DNA from: Gnetum montanum
Taxonomy: Eukaryota; Streptophyta; Gnetopsida; Gnetales; Gnetaceae
Length of the DNA: 50,823 nucleotides
Direction: 5' to 3'
Assembly (NCBI GenBank): GCA_015680685.1
Contig: MNCI01033409.1
Coordinates: 599,770-650,592, forward strand
The position numbers and the translations under genes are program-made. Positions 10,701-21,870 of this stretch are shown here, in pieces; within the stretch, counting starts at the first letter, position 1, and each line of letters starts with the position of its first letter. The notes below the pieces were generated by a model. That model was not told where the DNA came from, made no database searches, and saw only the letters and a list, made by a program, of their open reading frames with translations.

Positions 10701-10914
10701 GCTTTGCCTGGATCTTGACGCAGATGAAATTATATTCTTCAGGAGTCATGACGGTGAATACAGGATCCTTGCCCTGTAATCTCAATGAACGGTGTGATAG
10801 TCCCTTAGGTCCTATTGCACCAGAAGCTGATCCGATGGTGGTGATGGGATTTACGAATGTGGCACCTGAGTCAGTGATGATCATAGCATCAGTGGTTGCA
10901 TATGCAGAATCCAT
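7761..10914 (-). pseudogene. Gag of element A
   Basis: The ATG at 10914 opens MDSAYATTDAM. A Gln/Pro/Thr-rich stretch follows (about 10390-9820), then the plant gag core (9780-9440) with LPPGMSLPHFTKYNEEGDP, FAMSLAGKALDWY and ALPRSSISTLEELL. Next are a lysine-rich part with KGKDKGK (about 9120) and a zinc-knuckle-like block CDYHQLCGHDIDYYWALKDD (about 8740-8680). Here the last cysteine expected in GHDTxxC is replaced by tyrosine. A Pro/Ala-rich linker leads to protease. The protein would form the virus-like particle. Stops and shifts break it into at least seven pieces. Confidence 0.8.
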
Positions 10915-11149
10915 TTCTTAGATAGGTTAATGACAAGAAATGATAGGATCTAAAAGGTGACAGCAAAACAGAATTATGATTGGGCTTTTTACGTTGTAGG
11001 ATTCCAAAGGAATCGTTGCTGTGACCAATCTACACCACACGATTTTTTCGTAAACTTCCCTAGAGGTATTACGTTTACGTTTTCTCTTATAGACGTGGGT
11101 ATGGATTGCTTACAGGGCTATCCATAAAATATGGATCGGAGATTCAGGC

Positions 11150-11171
11150 CCTCCTTCTAGCGCCAGAAAAC
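11150..11171 (-). other. Primer binding site of element A
   Basis: On the minus strand, six bases after the LTR end, the sequence reads TGGCGCTAGAAGGAGGGCC. It starts with TGG, as needed to pair with a tRNA CCA end, and the TGGCGC beginning is common in Tat and Athila elements. The exact tRNA is not determined. Confidence 0.55.
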
Positions 11172-11943
11172 TGTAACGATGAAAAACGTCGGTCGCTGGA
11201 AAATACCGAACGAAAATCTGTGTACAGTCTTAACCACAGATCTGTGCGAGGGCCGTGCTGGAGAAAACAAATCCGCAGTGCCCTGAACGGTCTTGTCAAT
11301 TAGACAGGGACTTACTCAATCAGTAAATAGATGAATATCACGATAATATGTGTATTATATAGATATTCCACGAAACAGATTGATTTGATGAATTGTGAAA
11401 GGAGTAGAAAACGATGTAAATAAATTGAAATAATGACAACGTCAATGCGACAAGGAGGATCAAATTTAAGAAGGATGCGCAATTCCAAGATCTATGTTTT
11501 GACTTGGAGACTGAAAATATTGTATATAAAGTTCCAATGGAAAACTCTGCTTATCTTGTGCGAAGCATACACAAAATAACAAGAAAACTGTTCAACAAGG
11601 AGTACAGAATGAAGCTCGGTCTACCTTGTAAGCCAAAGATGGGATGCAAGGAAGGTCAAGCCTGGATGTCTATCAATCAACTGTTTTTGATTAATAGATC
11701 TTGCCAACCGCACCAGACGATCTCTCGATCTCTGATCCGTTCCCTTTGCCTTTGGTAGTCTCTGCTCAAAACTGCCAATGATTGCCAATGGAGAGAACTG
11801 TATTTTTGCCAAAGGACTGATCGCTCTTGCTGCCAATGCTCAAGCAAAATGTCTTCTGTCTCTGCTAAAAGGTGATAGTTGCCAAAAAAAGCCCAAGATG
11901 AAGATGATCTCTAGATTCTGATGCCTTCTTTCTTCGCCAACTG

Positions 11944-11956
11944 GGGTATTTATAAG
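11944..11956 (-). promoter_or_regulatory. TATA box in the LTR of A
   Basis: The minus strand reads AACTTATAAATACCCC, a strong plant TATA box. It lies about 810 bases from the U3 edge, leaving about 770 bases of R and U5. Confidence 0.65.
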
Positions 11957-12119
11957 TTCAACAACATGTGGAGAAGGCATGGTCCCGATGACACGTGTCT
12001 CGACCTTTCAGAATGTTGTTGACTTAGCAAACTTCGTGTTGAAACTGGTCATGCCACATCACATTTTTTAAAAAAGAGGGCAAAGTACGCTATCAACCAC
12101 TCTTGCTGAGGCCACTTCA

Positions 12120-12641
12120 TGATTACGTTGCGATACGCTGATGAGCGTATTGTGCGTATGGATAGCAGGTACGTGTCGGATATTGCTTTAGTTGACTTTA
12201 CACTGTATTACACTTGTTTACGCTGCGTTGCGTGGCAGAGCGTAACAGAGCATGGAAGTAGTTGATTCAAGCTATCTTACGCTCATTTGCACCGCAAAGC
12301 GTAATAGAGCATAAAAATGGTCAACTTTACAATAAATTACGCTTGTCTACGCTGCATAGCGTAATGAGCATAAAGCGACCAATCTGCAAAAAAAGAAGAA
12401 ATCAATCTGCCACGCTTCTTTCGACTCTGACTTTGACTTTCTCAAAGCTCATTACGCTACCCTGCATAACAGAGTGTAAACTCAGCCCTGAACAAAAGAC
12501 TTAAGCGAAATATGCGACAAGTCTTAGTCCTTAAACTTCGTCACATTTGCTGAAGTAAGTTACTTTCTGATATCGGGCTATGTTAAGCAGAGTTACGCTG
12601 AGCGACACTACGCTATGTTGCGTAATATAGCGTAAACAAAG
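12120..12641 (-). repeat. Diverged repeats with TTACGC...AGCGTAA palindromes in U3 of A
   Basis: At least four units of about 60-70 bp can be lined up (near 12191, 12259, 12320 and 12590, with a partial at 12449). Each has TTACGCT or TACGCTG on the left, AGCGTAAYAGAGCATAA or similar on the right, and often TTGACTTT or TCAACTTT between. They lie upstream of the TATA box on the minus strand, where enhancer repeats are usually found. Confidence 0.65.
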
Positions 12642-12770
12642 TAAGGTTGAAATTTGCAAGAAACTTGGAGACTTGATGCTGTGTGCCTTTTACTCTATCT
12701 TCTAGATTTTTGTCGCAAACTTTCGCCCGAATCGTGAATCTTCGCCTTAGGCCGATTTGCAATTTCTACA

Positions 12771-13130
12771 GTGTTTCAAAACCTATTTACCACATGTTGT
12801 TGTACAACCCATGCCATAATAGAGGATGAACAGTCGATGACAGCACTTGCTTTAACTTATTTAGTGTAGTAGTCAACTACTATAATGATATATGCCTTTT
12901 AATTTGACATGGGTTTGATGAGTCCCATGAAGTCAATGCCCTAAAGATTAAAAGGCTCTAATGGTTGGATCCACTATTGGGGTCCTTTCATTAACACAGT
13001 CATTCCTTCATCTCATTGGAAATTTTCGAAGGAATAGAAGAATTAATGGGCATCCTTGAAGATTATAAGTCAATAATATCCTACCATGAGGATTTGTACA
13101 ATTATTCTTCTTCCTGCATAATGGTCCCAA
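12771..13130 (-). pseudogene. Integrase remnant of element B
   Basis: A zinc-binding region with HEGPYWDHYAGRR- and FKDAH-like words is read through shifts at about 13160-13030. The core follows at about 12965-12800: GIDFMGLIKPM, then AYIIIVVDYYTK with the first catalytic aspartate, then VVQQHVVNRF. The frame ends at the LTR edge of A, before the expected SDNG motif. Several stops are present. Confidence 0.75.
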
Positions 13131-13429
13131 TAAGGGCCTTCATGGGTATCCTAAAGAATTCATTGTTGATCAACATCAAGTACACATCATCATACCAAGC
13201 CATTAGCACAAATCCTGTAAAGGTTTCCTTAAATTTTCATGTAGTGTTTGGCTTGGTGAACAAACTATTGGAAGATCCTAGGAACCAAGCGTTGGAAGGT
13301 AGCAAGAGTATTACATAGACCAAAATGTATCTTTCTATATGCAACAATCTCCTAGGAACTTGTAAATGTGGTTTTGTCCTAGTTCTCAGGTATAATCTAG
13401 ATTTGGTTATATTCACTATAACCATAGAA

Positions 13430-13960
13430 AACTATAATAACAATACCCTACTATGGTATCTAACACTTAAACAACAAATGGCAACAAAAAATGATCCTTA
13501 AAGATTACCATGTTCAACAACCAAAAATCTATGCAAACTCTTCATTTTTCTTCTTTCTTGAGTATAATAACAAGTGGGCTAACCCATTCATTATCTACAA
13601 CCGGATAGATGAACCTAGCCTTGAGGAGTTTTTCAACCTCATCTTTGATAACCTGCTTTAGTTTAGGGTTCAATCTTCTCTACGACTACCTCTTTGGCTT
13701 CATGGAGGAGTTTGTATAGATGCAATATTGGCATATTCGCCAATCTATTCTTGTAAGTTCATGATATGACCAAGCCAAGGTTGCTGATCATTTTTTCATC
13801 ATCTTCAATAGCTTCTATTTCTATTCTGGAGTAAGTTTGGCATTGATGATTACCAACTTGCCATTGTCAAGAAAAGCATATTCCATAGTTACTGGTAAAG
13901 CTTTTAATTCAAGAGGTTCTTACTTAAAGTGATTAAGAATCTTCAACTCTTTCTAGTCCA
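13430..13960 (-). pseudogene. Reverse transcriptase N-terminal remnant of element B
   Basis: A pre-RT linker (LAWSYHELTRI-like, about 13790) is followed by RRLNPKLKQVIKDEVEKLL, FIYPVVDNEWVSPLVI, RVCIDFWLLN and a palm motif reading YYSFL, where YCFLDGYSGYNQI is typical. After about 13430 the typical RT sequence stops and integrase-side sequence begins within 300 bases. Most of the palm (including YxDD), thumb, connection and RNase H are therefore missing. Confidence 0.75.
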
Positions 13961-14220
13961 TTAAACTTTGTGTATGAGAAAGTTAGTGATCGATTTGCTC
14001 CTCTCATTCATGTTCTTCATATAGACAGTTGTGAGGCTCTCTGATGGTTCCATGCACATTGTGGACTCAAATTGATGATCTATTATTAGCCACTAGGTAC
14101 CTTCTTGCTTTATGATTGCTACATACAAGCACTTCTACATATTTGTTGTTTTAGCACACTGATTACATGCTTGAATTGATGTATCTTTGACCATCCATAG
14201 TTCCTACACACAATGGCATC

Positions 14221-14620
14221 CTATATCATTGTATGTGATGCATGGAACCCTCTTCTCTCTACCTTGCTAAATTTATTTTTCTTGGAGATTTCCAAAAAAA
14301 GGTCTTGGATCCCCATCTTGACATTGATTGTAATTAGCCATATCCTTTCCATAATGATAGGGAAGTCCCCCTTATAATTTTTCACATGAACCACAAAAAA
14401 ATCCACAGGATAAGACCACCTAGAGATGATGGTCATAATGTTTTCCACTAACCCTAGAGGAATAGTGATGGACTAATCTACTAGTTCAAGTCTAATATTG
14501 TTCTTCTTTAGAGAAGGCACATTCTAGGTCTTATATATTTCTTAGGAGATTAAGTTCACCCTAGAACTTGAATCTAAGAGAGCTTTATATGGTTCATTCC
14601 CTACAATCTGTAAAAAAATG
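14221..14620 (-). pseudogene. Protease remnant of element B
   Basis: The block ALLDSSSRVNLIS lies where gypsy protease has LLDTGASVNLI, so the D is kept but the following glycine is lost. Then come LELVD, SITIPLGLVENIMT, WSYPVDFFVVHV and GDFPIIMERIWLIT, where the family has PIILGRPFL. One TAA and one TAG interrupt the frame. It matches the protease of C at 47900-48340 almost word for word. Confidence 0.75.
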
Positions 14621-14639
14621 GGGGAACTCCCAAAATCAT

Positions 14640-17160
14640 ATCATTTTCTATGAAGGTGGCCAACCTTTATCAAATCTATGACTGTATGGATCAACATAAT
14701 GGTATGGATATTAGAGGCCTTTTGATTTGAAGGCAAATCAATGGTACTTTCAAAGGTAGATATAGCAAGGTAAACAATCATGGGTGCTTGTAAGTATTTT
14801 GTGGGACTATTATTTCTAAAGAATGATCTCTTATGAGGCTTTGGTTTAGAACCACTCAAATGGATATCTAGCTATAAATCTACTAGGCTCACAACATTTC
14901 TCTACTATGGATATGACATAATTTCACCCTACTTGGATGGAGTAAGTGGCAAGTGTGTAGTTTCTTATGGTGTAGGATTTAATGAATGTTATGCAAATGA
15001 AAGGGAAAATAAGACTCCCCCCTTAAAGAAGATGCTCTATAATATTCCAAAGGCTACTAGTGGTGAGATAAGAAAGCATGATTTGATTAATCACAAGGGG
15101 ACATAGGTTGTTGAACATAATATACATAAAGGTTTGGCTATCTATAGGGATACTAATACCATAGTAGTGGCATCCCCCATGATTGTGGGTGTTGCCACTA
15201 TTAATACTACTTCTAAGCTTGAGGAGGTGCTCCACTAGGATAATACATTCATTGGTAGAACTACTACCTATAGATGCCTTGTGGATAAGACAACCACCAA
15301 GTTGCTTACCATTCTGCAAATTTGGGATTCAATGCATACACCCAAGACTCTTGCAGATGTGACAACACTGGGCAACATCCCTTACAATGTTCGTATTAGC
15401 AAATCTCATAGCCATCATCATCTATTTTAGAACATACAACCTCTTCAATCACTACAACTTTACCCTTGTTCTAATAATAACCTTGTTATGTATCCTTTTT
15501 CTTCCTTCTTCCTTGACCACTACTCCCTTGGTCTTTTTATTCCTCTACAATTTTTAGAGCTATTTGAAACTTCTCATCCAAGGAGTCCCTAATTTTTTCT
15601 ACCATAGTCAATATTTCAATGACAGACTTTTATATTGGCAAGGTCTTCCTTTCCACCACTTCATCAAGCAGTGCTTCCCCTTCTAAGTCATAGAAATGAA
15701 TATCCCCTTTGCAAATTAAGGGATATCTATTATATTCCTTTGCACTTTCACATTTTTTTAGCTCCCCTTCTTCTTTAGCCACCTAGTCTATTAGCCTTTG
15801 AATCTAATGGCCCTACATCTTAAAAAGTCTTCCCTACCCCAAGGGTTTTCCTTGTCTTGTTTCTAAGCCCATCTATGATATGGTGGAGCTATTTCTTTAG
15901 GAGTATCAATGGCCTAGGCATCAATGCAACAGGGAGTAGTACCTACCTGGGGCTACATTAAAGGACTTATAATTTCCTTTTTTCCATCCTTGGATCTAGC
16001 TCCTCAAGCTAGACACTCTGAAGTACATTTGATATTTGTCATCAAAGAGATCTAACATAGTACTCTATCAAAAAATGGATTCTAGTTCTAAGGAATGGTA
16101 CCAACTTTCTACTTACTTAATGAGTGTCCTTGAAAATAATTTCAACTTCTACCATTCATTCTCCATATCCTATAAGGCACAAGCATCATGAAAGGCTTGA
16201 AGATGATTTTGTGGATCTAAATTATATCCCACTTTAAACCTAGGGATATTATTCATATCTAAGTTCTTGATCTTACTATCCTACAAGTGCCTTATTGGAA
16301 TTCTTAGTACCTCTAAAATGTTAAGCATGTTTTGGGTAGCTAGTAGAGGCTTATCATAGTCATAATGATCATGGTGATCCCTTTCATGACCATGATGTCT
16401 ATGATAAGTTTTTCTATGTCTTCAGTCTCTATGATGCTTCTCTTCCCCTTGTGATTATCCTTATTCCTAATCTTGATCATCTTAGCAAGACCTACATTCA
16501 TCTCTATCCTACCATTCATACCCATCCCAGTCTCTACTACTCCTCCTTTTGTCTCATCTCCTATTCCTTCTATCAAAATTTGATGATGAAGATGAAGATG
16601 ATGATGAGGATGAAGAAGGAGAACTAGGGGAACAATGCCTACTAGTTCCTCTTCCTTGGTCCCTACCTTGATCCTTATGCTTCTCTTTATCTTTCTTTTG
16701 ATCATTACCCTTGTCCTTAGATGATTTTCTAGGATTATTGTCTCTTGATATTAGTCATAAGATCCAATTTTTCCATCATCAAGGTCCTCTAGAGTTGACT
16801 ATAACCTTTGGTTAAGGATCTTCTCATCATAGAGAGGAGGAGAATCTATGCATTGGGAATGGCTAGAAAATAAATCCTCACCCTCTTTGTGCTATTGCAA
16901 GAATAATTAGGTTGGAGTCCTCTTGCCCTTATAAGTCTCATATTGTGCTTCCATCTACCAATCTTTCTTTCACTGGGCATCAACAAGTTGCTAAATCCTA
17001 TATGTGTAGTCTTGAACTTCATATTCTAAGTTCAGTATAGTGATGCCTAGCCTAATGAGATTATTCATTAACATGGTGGGAATAGATCAATCTAAAGGTA
17101 ATACTATGCTACCTTCCATGTCTCTCTAATGCATTTATTCATCTTGATGCAAGATAAAGG
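14640..17160 (-). pseudogene. Gag remnant of element B
   Basis: The N-terminal block (near 17130-16980), with GSIVLPLD and SIPTMLMNNLIRLG, parallels C. A Ser/Arg/Asp/His low-complexity part lies at 16690-16340 (a GAT/GAA microsatellite on the plus strand at about 16578-16618 encodes serine on the minus strand). The gag core runs at about 16300-15840, and a zinc-knuckle-like motif CEICNT with CCHICKS at about 15400-15340 aligns with CEICQYDHPKGCCP of C. The spacer to protease contains KVGHLHRK, as in C. All of it is broken by stops. Confidence 0.65.
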
Positions 17161-17439
17161 TAAAACTTGGATTATAGAGAGCTAGATAAAAATAGATAAC
17201 CCTTAGTTATTGGGGCTTCTTTGATGCTCCCCATTGTTGATTGGATCTATCAGTATGTGGTGGAGATTCATCCTTGTGAGAAGAAATTATATTAGTTATA
17301 AATTAAAAATAGTATGCTTTTTGGTATTTTATTATTTCTTTAATCATTTCCTTACTAGATGATAGTGGGTGGTTGTACAATTTGTACAATGTCTTTGTAT
17401 AACTTCATAATCTTTTCCTACTTAGCGCACTTAGCTAAA

Positions 17440-17463
17440 CCAAATCCCCAATAATGGTTCCAA
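17440..17463 (-). other. Primer binding site of element B
   Basis: The minus strand reads TTGGAACCATTATTGGGGAT next to the LTR edge. This is a decayed version of TTGGCACCGTTGCCGGGGA, found intact in element C at 45142-45160 and typical of Athila-type elements. Confidence 0.65.
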
Positions 17464-18367
17464 TGAGGAGTAGTGAGTATACCCTATACCCAACCATATA
17501 AATCACAAGCATGTAGCATGTACCAGTGATCCGATTGAATTCTATAGACTTAGTTTCTAAGTTTGCCCATAGTCCTAGATTGTGAATCAAGGGATCATGT
17601 GATAGTTGTCTTCCTAACTCATACTTGTGATATATGTGCGTATGATTAAATGGAAGTTAAGGCTTATGATATTTATTTTTGTTGGTATTGCATCTTGTTC
17701 TAGTCTTGTATTAAGCTTTAAAGCTATGAANTATCACTCAATGAGTAAATGAAGGCTTAATAATTAAATATTCAACTAATTAGCTATTCTAATGACTAAC
17801 TATCCTAACATAAGTAGCTACTCTCACTTTTCATATACATCCCTAACTCATATTATGCTATTAAGTTACCAAATAGCTATCACTAGGTGTTACCAACTAG
17901 CTGCTACTAGGATTACCAAGCATAACACATTATACTTGAAGTGGTCATACTTATGTATTTACATTAAGTGCATGAATTAGTTAGAAACATGAAAGTAAAA
18001 TGCATTGAAAGTAGAGTACAAATGAGAGAGATTAAACTAATCCAAGTGCTACAATGAATGTCAAAATCTTGTCTTTATTGCCATTTACACCAATTTTTTC
18101 AAGGACATGACATTCAAATAAAGATCCATATAATCTCTTGAATTCACACTGTAGACACTTAGAGAAGAATATTCTAACTATAAACAAATCAAACTACAAG
18201 AGCTTTGCTACGCTATAGATCTAAGATGCCATAAATGTGGTTGATGCATGCATTTATATAGGCTTCACTTGCATCAATGTCAATGCATCTACATCAATGA
18301 GGATATGTCAATAGGACTATGTTGATGCATGCCTATCAATGTAGCCTGTATACATGATGCTTCATCA
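17464..18367 (-). repeat. LTR of element B
   Basis: On the plus strand it runs from TGAGGAGTAGTGAG to GATGCTTCATCA, edges matching the LTR family of C and D (TGATGAGTGG...TTCATCA). A TATA box (minus, near 18252-18262, CTATATAAATGC) follows a U3 rich in ATGCATCAATG-like words in place of the GATATC words of D. It contains one ambiguous base at 17731. Confidence 0.7.
17685..17730 (+). repeat. 46-bp direct repeat, copy 1, ending at an N
   Basis: This copy is identical by eye to 18823-18868 (GTATTGCATCTTGTTCTAGT through AAGCTATGAA). The next base, 17731, is the only N in the window. Confidence 0.9.
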
Positions 18368-19295
18368 AGACTCAAGCAAGCTAAAGAAGATGTGTAGGAA
18401 AATGAAGGAGGTATCTCTACGTGGACAAAATTCTACAGGTTGACCATGCATAGAGCTCGAAAAGAAACTACATCGAGGGGTAGTTGCACAAGGTGTAGCC
18501 TAGCATGAGCTCTTGCAAGCTAAGAGGAATCATGTGCAGTTCTAGGCTAAGGCTAAGGAATGGTGAAGTGCACTTCTATGAAAGCAAGGAATTCATGAGT
18601 AAAACCAACTCTAACCAAGGGTGATAAATCTAGAGGCATAACTACATAGATTTTACATGTTTACATCTAGATCTTCCAACTTCTTTTTCTACCAAGAATC
18701 CATATTAAGAAGATTCTTCTCTCAACCACCATCCCCAAGCACTTCTTAATGAGGTGGCTTGTACTTCATTCTAAGATAGTCATGGTCTTTTCTTTGTCCA
18801 TTGTATTCTTTGCAATGATCATGTATTGCATCTTGTTCTAGTCTTGTATTAAGCTTTAAAGCTATGAAACTAGCTTAACCCAGTCATGGGGATATGATGA
18901 GTCTTCTAGTGGAATTTTGTAAGTTAATTGTAAATCCTAGATTTGGGATGTGTCTCATGCACCCTATGTTTATTATTTTCATATGCATGATTAAGGTTTC
19001 TATCTCTCAAGTATGCATCCTTGCCTTCTTGTTTTCACTCATAGATTTAGGGCATGTTTTAAGCTTCTTGGAAAGTCTTTGGCTTTCTTCAATAATCCTC
19101 AAAAGGTTCTAACTTGTTCCTACACCTCCCAACTTTCATTAAGAAAAATAAGGTTAAAGTATGATGGAAAGGATGAAATAGGTTTCTTGTGCTAGTGCTC
19201 CTACTATGTTAGCCTAGGGACACTGACACACCCCCTTGATGCCCTAGTTTAAGCACTTTGCCTCTTTGGCCACTTTAGGTGTATTATGAGATATC
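18368..19295. other. No recognised gene; flank between B and the LTR fragment
   Basis: Short open frames exist (for example plus 18894-19195), but I see no protein family, LTR edge or repeat apart from the 46-bp copy at 18823. It may be the target DNA into which B inserted. Confidence 0.4.
18823..18868 (+). repeat. 46-bp direct repeat, copy 2
   Basis: Perfect match to 17685-17730, outside the LTR of B. Copy 1 lies inside the LTR directly before an N, so an assembly join is as likely as a true duplication. Confidence 0.9.
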
Positions 19296-19880
19296 CAAGC
19301 TAGCCCAAGTGCGATGAGCATCCATACTTGAATCATCCGTACACATGTTGGACCTCATGTACTACTGTTGGGATTACCAAGCACATGTCCTAGGTACACT
19401 ACTAGGATACCAAGTAGTCACACTTAAATGCTCGTGATTAAGTCGTACTCATTCCGCATTAACAACATGTAATGTAAATGTCAAGAAAGTAAATATTAAC
19501 TAAAGAAAATAGTAAATAATAATTAAAAAATTAAGATTTAAGTGGATACTACAATGATGAAGTAATCTCGATCTTTATTGTTGGTCATGTGCGCATCCAA
19601 GTACGTCACACTCGAATAAAGGTGTTGTACAATTACAATCATCAAACTATGGGCATGCACTGGGCGAAGGAGTTGAGAGGAAAAATGAACAAAAAGAATC
19701 TACTTCTATGACCTACTGACTCCCTTTCCTATGCACCCAAATGTGGTATTTATAGGCTTACACAAGAACCACGATATCATGCATTCGATATCGTTAGCCA
19801 GGTCACGATATTGCATACCCGATATTATGGATCCAATATCGCGGGTCCGATATCGGAGCCTAACAAATCATGATTCATCA
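19296..19880 (-). repeat. Element E: partial LTR of the D family
   Basis: From CAAGCTAGCCCAAGTGCGAT to CAAATCATGATTCATCA it matches the second half of the D LTRs (30570-31126 and 38680-39263), including GGGATTACCAAGCACATGTC and the TATA region TATTTATAGGCTTAC at about 19746. The U3 part has GATATC-like words at 19770-19857. The first half (TGATGAGTGG...) is absent. The base after the edge is not a polypurine tract, so this is probably the outer end of a truncated element or a solo LTR. Confidence 0.75.
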
Positions 19881-21389
19881 GTTATTGACTCCATTCCAAG
19901 AAGGATAGCTTGCTCTAAGCCTCATTCTCTAAATGATGACTTCCTAACCTCTAGGCATATTGAAGAAGATAAAATTTAGTGGCAACTAAGAATTGTTATT
20001 AATTTGCAATAAAGTCAACAAAGCTATGAAACAAAAGAAAGAAAAATCAATATCATAAAGTGTTTCTTCTCTTTCAAAAGAATAAAAAAATGCTCCTCTA
20101 CCTCCATCTTCTTCAACTTAGTAATGTAGACCACAAAGAAATAGTGATCAATATCCTAAAATACCCATGTGATATTGCCTACTTGTTAATAACCTTCTTA
20201 GGAATACTCATCTCAAGAGAAGAATATTTCTCATCAGGTAAGGGCATAATACCATCAAATCTAGCTGATAGCAATCAATCCCTCTTAGAGGTAGGAAGAG
20301 CACCCTAAAGTGTCAAAGTGGTATGATTACAAAAAGTACTATTACCAACATGACACTGTTAGTCATGACATAGAAAAACTACATAAATATGAAGAAGACA
20401 CATAGGATCTCATAGACAAGGGAAAGATAGTGGTGGAAAATAAGTCATCAAGCATGCATCTAGAAAATTAGTAGCTATAGATCTTTCAGGATCCTTTCAA
20501 AACTAGAAATTTTATTTATACTCTTTTTCCAAAATGGAATACTTAGCATTCTCCAATAAATAAACCATATATCATCCATTGGTCAAAATACAAAGGTCAT
20601 AAGCAACACTCTTCACCACCCAAGAAATCAAACATGATTCATAGGTTAAACTACACAACTCCTTTACCATCACCTACCAACTCTTTTCACATACCATATC
20701 GTGTCAATTCAAATACTTACAATCAAGTGTCTTACCCATCTCTTTCATTTGCATAGCCTTGTTATGCTACCTCCACATCCTATCATCATTCTCTAAATTT
20801 GCAGCAATGTTAACCAACATTCATGATTTCTTAATCTATTTATCCTTCTTACTTTCATCTTGTGCCATATCACCATGTTATATCACAAAGTATTTCTTTT
20901 TCATATCTCTATCACTTAACCAATCTTTTCATCTCATTAAGTAAGAATCCTTACTCATAGTCATCAGACTAACAAATCTTAATTCAAAGAACAAAAAGAA
21001 AAAAAATTTGATATGTTAAAATAATTCACTAAAGATGAGAAAATGGTTCTTTTCAATAGCATCAAAAACTTACTTCTTCAAGTATTCTTTCATCTACATC
21101 TAATCCTTTATAGCCAATCATAATCATACCAACATCACAACTTTTTCAAGTAGTAGATAACAAAGTTTTGTAGAAAATGATTATAATTATCCATTTCAAG
21201 GGAACCAATTTCTTCTTGTACAACCTCATTACAAATTCTAAAGAACACTACACTCCTTTATATGATGTTCTTAAGAATATTGTAGTCCATGATGATCTTC
21301 TTGCCTAGATAAGGGTCATTTCATCCTTTTTTCAAGTTTCTTAATATGGATTAGATAGCCTAAACTTCCATGGTGAAAACATCAATATT
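19881..21389. other. AT-rich stretch, possibly decayed gag side of element F
   Basis: No frame is convincingly coding. Because a plus-strand protease starts near 21390, this should be the gag side of F, but no gag core or zinc knuckle is visible. Short frames at 20060-20308 and 20759-20944 could be chance. Confidence 0.3.
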
Positions 21390-21870
21390 GACTTAAAGAC
21401 TAGGAATACGTGCTAGTTGTCTACCTATATAACTATCAAGATGTTGCTTGATGCTGTTATTTTATACATAAATGTTGATGATGGCATAGGGTCTAATATG
21501 ACCACATGGGTTGTTATCGAGCACCTTAGTCTTCATGATTAAGTACATTCAATGAAACCTATACAAACCTCATTTCCTTTAATGATACTCAAGTTGAAGT
21601 TATAGGTTACGTTAGGTTACAATTTATAGTAGGTGATTCTATACAATCTAAAACATTTTTCATGGTCATACATCAATTTTCTAGTATAAACAGAATATTA
21701 GGATGTCATTAGTTAGCTCAACATTATGCAGTTTCATCTCCTATTTATTAGGAAATATACTTTCCTTTTCATGATCATGAAGTAATTATTTTTATTGACA
21801 CACAAGTTCAAAGAATCTCTCACTTGAATAACAAAACTCAACCTTTTTAGCTTAACAAATTAACTAGTAT
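21390..21870 (+). pseudogene. Gypsy protease remnant (element F)
   Basis: NVDDGIGSNMTTWVVIEHL (about 21470-21525) looks like a retroelement protease active site with its following helix. After a shift, VIGYVRLQFIVGDSIQSKTF, FMVIHQFSSINRILGC (the GRPWL region) and SSPIY followed by IYFPFHD match the usual C-terminal part. One or more shifts and several stops break it. No reverse transcriptase follows; the next 3 kb carry a frame on the other strand. Confidence 0.6.

Larger units (their letters stand above)
1..12770 (-). mobile_element. Element A: Ty3/gypsy retrotransposon of the Tat/Ogre type, 3' part cut by window start
   Basis: Read on the minus strand the order is 5' LTR (11172-12770), primer site, gag, protease, a long insert carrying an opposite-strand gene, a remnant pol, then integrase running off the window. 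The pol remnant contains an archaeal-type RNase H in addition to the tail of the ordinary gypsy RNase H, which is the hallmark of the Tat lineage (Ogre, Retand and relatives). The LTR begins exactly inside an integrase reading frame of element B, so A is a nested insertion. The 3' LTR lies outside. Reading frames carry scattered stops and shifts and the reverse transcriptase core is gone, so this copy cannot be autonomous. Confidence 0.85.
11172..12770 (-). repeat. 5' LTR of element A (1,599 bp)
   Basis: On the plus strand the LTR begins TGTAACGATG and ends ATTTCTACA, giving TGTA...TACA termini. The right edge is fixed independently: beyond 12770 the sequence is in the reading frame of element B's integrase. 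Read on the minus strand, U3 holds repeated TTACGC/AGCGTAA palindromes (12120-12640) and a TATA box lies near 11950. The partner LTR is outside the window, so the left edge rests on TG and the adjacent primer site. Confidence 0.75.
12771..18367 (-). mobile_element. Element B: Athila-like Ty3/gypsy element, interrupted by A
   Basis: On the minus strand: LTR 17464-18367, primer site, gag, protease, beginning of reverse transcriptase, then integrase cut at 12771 by the LTR of A. The remainder of integrase and the 3' LTR should lie beyond A, outside the window. Gag and protease closely resemble those of element C (45287-48340). Frames are broken throughout, and much of reverse transcriptase and RNase H is deleted. 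Confidence 0.8.

Noticed and set aside
1-12770. Element A as an endogenous plant pararetrovirus
   Set aside because: It has a 1.6-kb LTR, an integrase with HHCC and TDNG motifs, and a gypsy-type gag; pararetroviruses lack LTRs and integrase.
13016-13318. A 100-codon plus-strand frame
   Set aside because: It lies opposite the integrase zinc-binding region of B and has no recognisable domain.
16340-16705. A 121-codon open frame rich in Ile, Lys and His
   Set aside because: It is a shifted reading of the low-complexity Ser/Arg/Asp/His part of gag in element B; it has no family motifs and sits on a GAT/GAA microsatellite.
19770-19857. GATATC-rich clusters as CRISPR-like or satellite arrays
   Set aside because: The words are short, the spacing is irregular, they occur in the U3 of LTRs, and the sequence is plant nuclear DNA.
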